The position numbers and the translations under genes are program-made. The notes beneath the pieces are model-generated. The model searched no databases, had not been told where the DNA came from, and was given only the letters and a program-made list of their open reading frames with translations. Shown here piece after piece: positions 15,433-24,331 of a DNA stretch of 64,000 nt. Where the stretch lies: the NCBI RefSeq assembly GCF_014202335.1, contig NZ_JACHGP010000021.1, positions 45,872 through 109,871 on the forward strand, in the 5' to 3' direction. Positions within the stretch are counted from its first letter, which is position 1; each line of letters opens with the position of its first letter. This DNA comes from Mycobacterium sp. AZCC_0083. GTDB taxonomy: Bacteria; Actinomycetota; Actinomycetes; Mycobacteriales; Mycobacteriaceae.

Positions 15433-16231
15433 CAATCCGCTGATCGCGGTCTCCGAATTGAAGAAGGTGTTCGCCGTGCGCGACGAGAACGGCAAGCGCG
15501 GCGAGTTCGTCGCAGTCGACTCGATAAGCTTCACCATCGAGCGCGGCGAGACGTTCGGCCTGATCGGCGAATCCGGTTCCGGCAAGACGACGACGGGCCG
15601 CATGGTGCTGGGGCTGGAGAAGCCGACATCGGGATCGGTCACCTTCGACGGCAACGAACTCGTGGACCTCTCCGACCTCGACATGCGTCGATACCGTCAC
15701 CACATGCAAATGGTCTTCCAGGATTCGGGCTCGGCGTTCAACCCGCGACGCAGCGTGGGCGCCCAGATCGCCTATCCGCTCAAGCACTTTCAGGCAGCGT
15801 CTGCTGCCGACGCCCGTAAGAAGACGCTTGACCTACTCGACCGGGTGGGCATGCTGCCGTCGCACTACGACCGCTACATTCACGAGTTCTCCGGTGGGCA
15901 GCGGCAGCGTCTCGGCATCGCCCGGGCTCTGATAAACGACCCCGACTTCGTCGTGCTCGACGAGCCGACGGCCGCGCTCGACGTGTCGGTTCAGGCGCAG
16001 ATCCTGAACCTGCTCAAGGACCTTCAGCGTGAACGCAAGCTCACCATGCTGTTGATCACGCACAACCTCGCACTCGTCGAGCACATGTGCGAGCACGCCG
16101 GGGTGCTCGATGACGGAAGGCTGGTCGAGGTGGGACCAGTGGATCGGTTGCTGTCGAACCCGGGCACCGCCATCACCCGCAAGCTCGTCGACGCCGTGCT
16201 GGAACCGGAACTGGCCGGCGCAGCCAGGTGA
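15422..16231 (+). CDS. Dpp/Nik-type ABC transporter ATPase 2 (DppF-like)
   Basis: 269 aa. Walker A GESGSGKTTTGRM, Q-loop QMVFQDSGSAFNPR, signature FSGGQRQRLGIARAL, Walker B FVVLDEPTAALDVSVQAQ and switch His in ITHN. The start ATG at 15422 has AAGGAGAA at a good distance and overlaps the previous gene by 11 bp; an in-frame start at 15398 would lie deeper in that gene. It is shorter than most OppF/DppF proteins and lacks the C-terminal peptide-transporter extension. Completes the importer. Confidence 0.92.
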   Translation: MSHNNPLIAVSELKKVFAVRDENGKRGEFVAVDSISFTIERGETFGLIGESGSGKTTTGRMVLGLEKPTSGSVTFDGNELVDLSDLDMRRYRHHMQMVFQDSGSAFNPRRSVGAQIAYPLKHFQAASAADARKKTLDLLDRVGMLPSHYDRYIHEFSGGQRQRLGIARALINDPDFVVLDEPTAALDVSVQAQILNLLKDLQRERKLTMLLITHNLALVEHMCEHAGVLDDGRLVEVGPVDRLLSNPGTAITRKLVDAVLEPELAGAAR

Positions 16232-16241
16232 AGGGGAACCG

Positions 16242-17630
16242 ATGACTGGAGTACGGACCAACCCCACCATCCCGGAGCTGCGCGCAGGGATCGATTGCGG
16301 CGACCTCAACCCGGTCGATCTCGTGCGTAGCGCGCTGGCGCGGATCTCCCATACCGAGGAGAAGATCGAGGCGTTCGCCGCGGTGTTCGCCGACGAGGCG
16401 CTGGCCGTCGCGCAGCAGCAGCAGGATCAATGCACGACGCAGGGTCCGCTGTGTGGGATTCCGGTCGTGGTCAAGGATATCTACGACGTTGCCGGCTACC
16501 GGACCGGTAACGGATCCCTGGGCGCCCCGGAGCATCTGGCTGTTCAGGATTCGGAGTCGGTGCGGCGGCTGCGGGTGGCCGGCGCCATCATCCTCGGCAA
16601 GACCGCCACGCACGAATACGCCTACGGAGTCAATACCCCGCCGACGCGCAATCCCTGGTCGCTCGACCGGATTCCTGGCGGTTCCAGCGGCGGGACGGGC
16701 GCGGCCATCGCAGCGGGCGTGGCGGCAGCCGGTCTCGGTACCGATACCGGTGGCTCGATCCGGATCCCCGCTGCGCTGTGTGGTGTCACCGGACACAAGC
16801 CGACGTTCGGCTTGGTCAGCCGCCGCGGCGTCAGCGCTCTCAGTTCCACCCTGGACCACACCGGGCCACTGGGGCGCACCGTCGACGACACAGTGGCGCT
16901 GCTGGAGGCCATCGCTGGACACGACCCTGGCGACCCGTACAGCTCGGCCGGTCCGGTACCTGACTTCCGCACCGAATTCGACCGCGGCCTCGAAGGTTTG
17001 ACGATCGGCGTCGCGGAGAACTACTTCTGCGATCGGCTCGCACACGATGTGGCCGCCGCATTCGAAGAAGCCGTGCGCGTTCTGGAAAGCGCTGGGGCCA
17101 CGATCAAGCAGGTCGAGTTCGCCGATGTCGAACTATGCCCCCAGGTGGTCGACGTCGTATGCGGGGTCGAATCCGCCGCCTGGCATGCGATGCAAACCGG
17201 GATGACCCCGGAGAGATTCGGTGTCGATGTCCAGGAGGCACTGCGTGTCGGTGCGGCGTACACCGGTGTCGACTATCTCGCAGCCCGACGGGCCCGCGAC
17301 GCTGTCATCGCCGGAATGGAGGCGATGTTCGGCTCGGGCGCAGACTTGCTGGTATCGCCGACCATCGCGATCACCGCTCCGCCATACGGGGCGACGGAGG
17401 CCGAACTCGGCGGCGTAACGGTCCCGATCCTCGCTGCCATCAATGCATTGACCGTACCGGCCAACGTGACGGGGATGCCGGCGCTGACAGTGCCGGCGGG
17501 TTTCGGCGCCGATGGTCTGCCGATCGGCTTGCAGTTGATGGGCGCCCGAGGCGCCGACGCAACTGTGCTCGGCGCCGGACGGGCCTTCGAAACACTCGTC
17601 GGCTGGGTAGACAGAACCCCCGCCCTGTGA
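16242..17630 (+). CDS. Amidase-signature enzyme 1 (AtzE/GatA-like)
   Basis: 462 aa amidase-signature hydrolase with the Ser-cisSer-Lys triad: Lys in VVVKDIYDVAG, cis-Ser in PGGSSGGTGAA, nucleophile Ser in GTDTGGSIRIPAALCG. It starts at 16242 with AAGGGGAA just ahead; an in-frame ATG at 16110 lies inside the ATPase gene. It probably hydrolyses an amide or ureide imported by the preceding transporter. The small AtzG-like protein that follows suggests relation to AtzE (1-carboxybiuret hydrolase), which needs such a partner, but GatA-like sequences are hard to tell apart by eye. The second amidase at 17879 is homologous and shares the same core motifs. Confidence 0.88.
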   Translation: MTGVRTNPTIPELRAGIDCGDLNPVDLVRSALARISHTEEKIEAFAAVFADEALAVAQQQQDQCTTQGPLCGIPVVVKDIYDVAGYRTGNGSLGAPEHLAVQDSESVRRLRVAGAIILGKTATHEYAYGVNTPPTRNPWSLDRIPGGSSGGTGAAIAAGVAAAGLGTDTGGSIRIPAALCGVTGHKPTFGLVSRRGVSALSSTLDHTGPLGRTVDDTVALLEAIAGHDPGDPYSSAGPVPDFRTEFDRGLEGLTIGVAENYFCDRLAHDVAAAFEEAVRVLESAGATIKQVEFADVELCPQVVDVVCGVESAAWHAMQTGMTPERFGVDVQEALRVGAAYTGVDYLAARRARDAVIAGMEAMFGSGADLLVSPTIAITAPPYGATEAELGGVTVPILAAINALTVPANVTGMPALTVPAGFGADGLPIGLQLMGARGADATVLGAGRAFETLVGWVDRTPAL

Positions 17631-17651
17631 GAACCAACTCTAGGAGATCTC

Positions 17652-17849
17652 GTGTCCGACAATGATTCCGTGACTTCGGAAGCGCTGGTGTCCGCCGTGT
17701 TCGACTATGCCGGGCTGACGATTCCGCCCGATCGTCTGGCGGCGAACTACGAGGTCTACTCGTCGACGCTCGCACTGATTCGCCAGGCCTCGGTTACGGG
17801 TCTGGGTGAAACCGTCCCGGCCGTCGGTTTCAAAGCTAGCTGGGACTGA
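17652..17849 (+). CDS. Small AtzG-like (DUF4089-type) amidase partner
   Basis: 65 aa, GTG start at 17652 with AGGAG six bases upstream. The pattern (FDYAGLTIPPDRL, then TLALIRQASV, then GLGETVPAVGF) resembles AtzG/DUF4089 proteins. These small helical, GatC-like subunits wrap around amidase-signature enzymes such as AtzE. It sits between the two amidase genes, so it could serve either or both. Too short for a firm family call without a profile search; the ribosome-binding site and operon position argue that it is a real gene. Confidence 0.68.
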   Translation: MSDNDSVTSEALVSAVFDYAGLTIPPDRLAANYEVYSSTLALIRQASVTGLGETVPAVGFKASWD

Positions 17850-17878
17850 CTGGAAACTGACGAGAAAGGCACACCGTT

Positions 17879-19288
17879 ATGGAACTCTACGAACTTTCCT
17901 TGCTCGAGGTCGCCGAGAAGATCCGCACCAAAGAGGTCTCGCCGGTGGAGGTCACCCGGTCGTCGCTGGCGCGCCTTGCGGAGGTTGAACCAGTGCTGAC
18001 CGCATTCGTCACCACCACACCGGAACTCGCGCTCGAACAGGCAAAGATCGCCGAGAAGGAGATCGGCGACGGCAACTACCGGGGTCCGCTGCATGGTATT
18101 CCGCTCGGAGTCAAGGACCTTTACGACACTGCCGCGATCAAGACCACCTCGAGCTCTGCGCAACGCGCCGACCACGTGCCGGAGACCGATTCGGCGTCCG
18201 TGGCGAAGTTGTACGCGGCCGGCATGGTCCTGATCGGCAAGACCCACACCCACGAATTCGCCTATGGTGCAACGACCCCCACCACGGGCAACCCGTGGGC
18301 ACCCGACCGCACCCCGGGTGGATCGAGCGGCGGTTCTGGTGCCGCGGTGGGCAGCGGCGTCGTGCACGTGGCGCTCGGCAGCGACACCGGCGGATCGATC
18401 CGTATCCCGGCGGCGCTGTGCGGCACCGTCGGTCTCAAGCCGACGTTCGGGCGCGCGTCACGGGTCGGAGTCGCGTCGCTGTCGTGGTCGCTCGACCATG
18501 TGGGACCGCTCAGCCGCAACGTGATCGACTCCGCGCTGGTGATGGCCGCCATGTCCGGTTACGACCGTCGGGACCCGGGCACGGTCGACGTGCCCGTGCC
18601 CGACATGGTGACCGGGATCGACGCCGGTGTGGCAGGCAAGAAGATCGGGATCCCCACCAACTACTACACCGAACAGCTCGACCCGGAGGCGGCCCAGGCA
18701 GCCAGGGCGGCCGCCGCCACACTGGAGGCGCTCGGCGCGGAGCTGGTCGAGGTGAAGATCCCGATGGCCGAGCACATCATCTCGACCGAGTGGGCGATCA
18801 TGATGCCGGAGGCCACCGCCTATCACCTGGACTACCTGCGCAATTCCCCGGAGAAGTTCACCGACGAGACCCGCACGCTGCTGGAGACCGGTGCCGCGGT
18901 GCTGGCCGTCGACTACGTCAACGCGCTGCGGCTGCGGACGTTGATCCAGGCGGCGTGGAAGGAGATGTTCTCCTCGATCGACGTGTTGCTCGCGCCCACC
19001 CTCGTCGCGGCCGCGACCCTGCGGTCGGATCCCTTCATCAGGTGGGCGGACGGCACCGTCGAGGGTGCGACCGGCGCCTACGTGCGACTGTCGGCGCCGG
19101 CCAACGTCACGGGTTTGCCGTCCTTGTCGATTCCGGCGGCGTTCACCGCCGGCGGGCTTCCGCTCGGGGTGCAGATCATCGGAAAGCCGTTCGCAGAGCC
19201 CGAGATCCTGCAGTTCGGCTACGCGCTGGAGCAGAACACCGACGTGGTCGGCAAGATCGCACCGGTCCTCGAAAAGGCCACGCAGTGA
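17879..19288 (+). CDS. Amidase-signature enzyme 2
   Basis: 469 aa amidase-signature hydrolase. Triad Lys in GVKDLYDTAA, cis-Ser in PGGSSGGSGAA, nucleophile Ser in GSDTGGSIRIPAALCG. It is a paralogue of the amidase at 16242 (same domain plan, many shared motifs), presumably with a different substrate or step. Its stop overlaps the UreE-like start (GTGA), which directly links amide hydrolysis to the urease-like genes in one transcript. An ammonia- or urea-releasing step feeding the downstream enzyme is a reasonable inference. Confidence 0.88.
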   Translation: MELYELSLLEVAEKIRTKEVSPVEVTRSSLARLAEVEPVLTAFVTTTPELALEQAKIAEKEIGDGNYRGPLHGIPLGVKDLYDTAAIKTTSSSAQRADHVPETDSASVAKLYAAGMVLIGKTHTHEFAYGATTPTTGNPWAPDRTPGGSSGGSGAAVGSGVVHVALGSDTGGSIRIPAALCGTVGLKPTFGRASRVGVASLSWSLDHVGPLSRNVIDSALVMAAMSGYDRRDPGTVDVPVPDMVTGIDAGVAGKKIGIPTNYYTEQLDPEAAQAARAAAATLEALGAELVEVKIPMAEHIISTEWAIMMPEATAYHLDYLRNSPEKFTDETRTLLETGAAVLAVDYVNALRLRTLIQAAWKEMFSSIDVLLAPTLVAAATLRSDPFIRWADGTVEGATGAYVRLSAPANVTGLPSLSIPAAFTAGGLPLGVQIIGKPFAEPEILQFGYALEQNTDVVGKIAPVLEKATQ

Positions 19289-19752
19289 CTGGCGCCCGCG
19301 TCGGCCTGCGGATCCTCGACGAAATCGTCGGTTGGGTGACGGACCAGGCCGTCGCCGATCGTCTGCACGAACTGCACCACCAGCAGGCCGTCGAGTACCT
19401 CCACCTCGATGTTCACGACCTCGATCGCAGCCGGCTGCGCGCGACATCGGATGTCGGCACCGACTACGCCATCGTGTTGCCGCGGGACAGCGCACTCGCC
19501 GATGGCGCGGTGCTGCTGCTCGAGCCCGATCGCGCGGTGGTCGTGCGGTCCGGGGCGCCGCGGACGATGACATTGCGGGCCAACGATGTCGGGGCTGCAC
19601 TGCGGCTCGGCTTCCTTGCCGGCCACTTACATTGGAAGGCCGACCAGCGCGACGACACCGTCGTGGTTCACCTGGAGGGACCCGAATCCGACTACACCGC
19701 CCGGATCGTCGAGCTGCTCGAGAGTGGGCGGGTCGAGTCGCTCGATGACTGA
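19285..19752 (+). CDS. ureE: Urease accessory protein UreE (nickel chaperone)
   Basis: 155 aa, GTG start coupled by GTGA to the amidase gene. The N-terminal peptide-binding domain is recognisable (RSRLRATSDVGTDYAIVLPR, LADGAVLLLEPD), followed by the metal-binding domain. The region that usually reads LGNRH is here FLAGHLHW, keeping His but not the usual sequence. There is no His-rich C-terminal tail. UreE hands Ni2+ to the UreF/G/D activation complex. Classical mycobacterial ureABCFGD clusters lack ureE, as far as I recall, so its presence suggests a different lineage. Confidence 0.82.
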   Translation: MTGARVGLRILDEIVGWVTDQAVADRLHELHHQQAVEYLHLDVHDLDRSRLRATSDVGTDYAIVLPRDSALADGAVLLLEPDRAVVVRSGAPRTMTLRANDVGAALRLGFLAGHLHWKADQRDDTVVVHLEGPESDYTARIVELLESGRVESLDD

Positions 19753-20404
19753 TCTTGGGCAGCTGCTCGCCGCCATCCGTTTCGGTGACAGCGCATTCCC
19801 GTCCGGCGGGTTCGCCTTCTCCTCGGGGTTGGAGGGCTCCTACCGGGACGGAATGGTGCAGGACGAGGGCGATGTCAGCGCCTTCGTCGCCGAGCAGCTC
19901 GAGGGAAATTGGCATCGGCGCGACCGGGTCCTGCTGCGCCGGGCCTGGGCCGAGCCGGACCCTTCCGCGGTGGACAATCTCGCCGAGGCCAGCACGACGA
20001 TGTCGGTGCTGCGGGAGGCCTCCCGCCGCGCTGGCGCCGCCACCCTGACAACGTTCGCCGCAGTCGTCGCCTCTGGTGTCGTCGACTACCGCGGCCGGGT
20101 ACTCGCGGGGGTCGTCCCCGGCCACCTTGCGGTGGCCCAGGCGGTCTGCTTGCGTGCCGCTGGCCTGACCCTCGAAACGGCAGAGGCCGTAGCAGCATGG
20201 CAGGTAGTCTCCGGAATCACAGGTGCCGCATTGCGTCTCGGAATCCACGGGCACCTCGGCGCCCAGCGGATCGCGACGAACATGACCCCGCTGTTACTCG
20301 ACCTGTTGCAACGCCAGCCGCCCGCCGAGCCCGCCGGTTTCACCGCCTACGCCGACATCGCGGCCCAGCGCCACGACGATGGCGTGCGGTTGTTCGCCAG
20401 CTGA
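19745..20404 (+). CDS. ureF: Urease accessory protein UreF
   Basis: 219 aa, starting inside the end of ureE (8-bp overlap). The typical UreF opening is present: LLAAIRFGDSAFPSGG then FAFSSGLE. All-helical protein that, with UreD and UreG, loads nickel into the apo-enzyme. The C-terminal region (LGAQRIATNMTPLLLDLL) also fits. An upstream in-frame ATG at 19586 lies within ureE and is not used. Confidence 0.85.
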   Translation: MTDLGQLLAAIRFGDSAFPSGGFAFSSGLEGSYRDGMVQDEGDVSAFVAEQLEGNWHRRDRVLLRRAWAEPDPSAVDNLAEASTTMSVLREASRRAGAATLTTFAAVVASGVVDYRGRVLAGVVPGHLAVAQAVCLRAAGLTLETAEAVAAWQVVSGITGAALRLGIHGHLGAQRIATNMTPLLLDLLQRQPPAEPAGFTAYADIAAQRHDDGVRLFAS

Positions 20405-20428
20405 AAACCCGTATGTGAAGGAGATCGT

Positions 20429-21097
20429 GTGAACCTGACGCCCACCGAGATCGAGCGCCTCGTCGTGTTCAACGCCGCCGAGCTGGCGCGACGCAATCTC
20501 CGCGAAGGCATCCCGTTGAGCCACCCAGAAGCGGTCGCTCTGCTGGCCGACGAGGTGATGCTCGCGGCGCGCAAGAACATGGCCTACGACGAGGTGATCG
20601 ACCACGCCGCGTCGTTGCTCTCGGCCGACCAGTGCGAACCGGGTGTGCCCGACATGGTACGCATCGTGGCGCTCGACGCTCCGTTCCTGGACGGCACCAA
20701 GCTCGTCACGCTGATCGACCCGATCATCGCTGGGGAGAACGACATCCGCCCAGGTGAGATCATCGTCGGCGACGAGCCGGTCCACCTGTTCCCCGGTGCC
20801 GAGCGACTGTCACTGACCGTCGTCAACCGCGGCGACCGGGACATCCAGGTGCGTAGCCAGTCGCACTTCTTCGAAACCAACCCAGTGCTCGAGTTCGACC
20901 GCCGCGCTTCATGGGGCCACAAGCTCGACGTGGCCTCCGGTGCCGGAGCGCGATTCGAACCCGGCATCCCCGTGGAGGTGAAGCTGGTCCCGATCGCCGG
21001 TGATCGTGTCGCCCAAGGCTTCTCGGGAGTGGTCAACGGGCCACTCGACGCAGGCGGCGCCCTCGAAGCGGCACTTGCCGCACAGCGCGAAGGCTGA
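20429..21097 (+). CDS. ureAB: Fused urease gamma-beta subunit (UreA-UreB), divergent
   Basis: 222 aa; GTG start preceded by GAAGGAGA. Residues 1-100 are the gamma subunit (LTPTEIERLVVFNAAELARR, HPEAVALLADEVM, GVPDMV) and ~105-222 the beta subunit (RPGEIIVGDE, VVNRGDRDIQVRSQSHF, ETNPVLEFDRRA, GARFEPG). The gamma-beta fusion is known in some bacteria (for example Helicobacter). The beta core differs from consensus: the usual GSHYHF is RSQSHF. This matches the divergence seen in the alpha subunit and suggests a distinct urease subfamily. Confidence 0.88.
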   Translation: MNLTPTEIERLVVFNAAELARRNLREGIPLSHPEAVALLADEVMLAARKNMAYDEVIDHAASLLSADQCEPGVPDMVRIVALDAPFLDGTKLVTLIDPIIAGENDIRPGEIIVGDEPVHLFPGAERLSLTVVNRGDRDIQVRSQSHFFETNPVLEFDRRASWGHKLDVASGAGARFEPGIPVEVKLVPIAGDRVAQGFSGVVNGPLDAGGALEAALAAQREG

Positions 21098-21104
21098 AGG
21101 AACA

Positions 21105-22807
<1,703 letters not shown>

Positions 22808-22811
<4 letters not shown>

Positions 22812-23413
22812 GAGCCGCACGCATCGGCATCGGTGGGCCGGTCGGATCCGGCAAGACCGCGCTCATCGAGGCACTGCTCGCTGGATTCGCCGGCCGCGCA
22901 CGCTCGGTCTGCGTGATCACCAACGATCTGGTGACGGCCGAGGACGCCGAGCGGATCCGCCGCTCCGGGCTGATCGACCCGCAGCGGGTACGGGCCGTCG
23001 AAGCCGGCGGTTGCCCGCACACCGTGATCCGCGAGGACCCGTCGCTGAACATCGCCGCGGCCGATGCGCTGGAGGCCGCCTACCCCGATACCGAGATGAT
23101 TCTGCTCGAATCCGGTGGTGACAACCTGGCGTCGACGTTCTCCCGGGACCTGGTGGACTACTGGCTGTTCGTGATCGACGTGGCCGGGGGTGACGACATC
23201 CCGCGCAAGCGCGGACCGGGTGTCATCCGGTGCGATCTACTGGTGGTCAACAAGATTGATCTCGCGCCCTACGTTCGCGTCGACCTTCCCCTGATGCTGA
23301 AGGAGGCCAACGAGGTGCGCAGCGGCAGGCCCGTCCTCGCCACCAACGCCAGCAGCGGCGAGGGGATCGAGGCGCTGATGGACGTGCTCGAAAGGGACGT
23401 GCTGTTCGTATGA
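22808..23413 (+). CDS. ureG: Urease accessory GTPase UreG
   Basis: 201 aa SIMIBI-class GTPase, ATGA-coupled to ureC. P-loop GPVGSGKTALIEALL, conserved metal-binding CPH in EAGGCPHTVIRED, switch region ESGGDNLASTFS, guanine-specificity NKID. UreG uses GTP hydrolysis to drive nickel insertion. All expected motifs are intact, arguing that the urease-like enzyme is still metallated. Confidence 0.92.
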
Positions 23414-24321
23414 GCGCCGGCTCCGGCAACGCCCTAGACCTCGTGTTCGGCCGCGTCGGCGGACGCACCGCCCTGACCCGGCGCCGCTACCGGTGGCCAC
23501 TGATGATCGGGCGGGTCTTCACCGACCCGGCACGGCCCGGCGTGGGGTCGGTGACCATCCAGAACTGTGCGGGCACCGTCATTCCCGGTGATGTCGTCAG
23601 GCAGCGGATCGAGGTGATCGACGGCGGGTCGGCGGTGGTTCGCGGCCAGGGCGCGACGACCGTCAGCGGCGTTCGCGGCGGCGAGCCTGCGGTCGAGGAC
23701 ACGCGCCTTCGGGTGGACGCGAGCGGTCGGCTGCTGTTCGACCTCTCGCCGCGCATCCTCACCGCGCACGCGCGCTATCGCCAGCGCACGCAGGTGTGCG
23801 TCGAGCCGGGTGGACGGGCGGTGATCGTCGACGCCGTCGTGCTCCACCCCGACCTGACGGACGAGGCATTCGGCAGCTACGAGTCCAGCGTCGCGATCGT
23901 CGCCCCGGACGGAACGCTGCTCGCACTCGATGCGCAGGTTCTCGAGACGATGCCGCGCGTTCGGCGGGCCCCAACAGCTTTCGGAACTGTCTACGTCGTC
24001 GGTGCTGGGTTCGACACAACGATGACGGCGCTGTCGCCGCACCTCGAATCGCTCACTGTGTTCACGGGGGACAGGCGTGTCTACGCTGCGGTAAGCGGCC
24101 TGCCGAACGAGGCTGGATGGGCGGTTCGGATCGCTGCATCGGATGGAGGCACGTTGCGGGCAACGATAGGCGCGGTGACTGCACTCATCGAGGAGGGATA
24201 CCACCAAGTCAGTTGCACGAGAACGCAACTCCGCCAACAGTTCCTGGTTGATGAGCCACTCTCTGCGGTATCCCGCAAGAAGCCGCACATGGCCATTGAA
24301 GCTTGCGGCTGCTCACTGTGA
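23410..24321 (+). CDS. ureD: Urease accessory protein UreD/UreH
   Basis: 303 aa, ATGA-coupled to ureG and last gene of the operon. It has the UreD layout: Y..P....RVFTDP at the start, VTIQNCAGTVIPGDVVRQRI, GQGATTVSG, LHPDLTDEAFGSYESSV, and a C-terminal LRQQFLVDEPLSAVSRK. Sequence is divergent, as is usual for UreD. It scaffolds the apo-urease with UreF and UreG. It ends 10 bp before the convergent phosphoketolase gene, with no clear terminator hairpin between. Confidence 0.82.
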   Translation: MSAGSGNALDLVFGRVGGRTALTRRRYRWPLMIGRVFTDPARPGVGSVTIQNCAGTVIPGDVVRQRIEVIDGGSAVVRGQGATTVSGVRGGEPAVEDTRLRVDASGRLLFDLSPRILTAHARYRQRTQVCVEPGGRAVIVDAVVLHPDLTDEAFGSYESSVAIVAPDGTLLALDAQVLETMPRVRRAPTAFGTVYVVGAGFDTTMTALSPHLESLTVFTGDRRVYAAVSGLPNEAGWAVRIAASDGGTLRATIGAVTALIEEGYHQVSCTRTQLRQQFLVDEPLSAVSRKKPHMAIEACGCSL

Positions 24322-24331
24322 GGGAGAGCTC

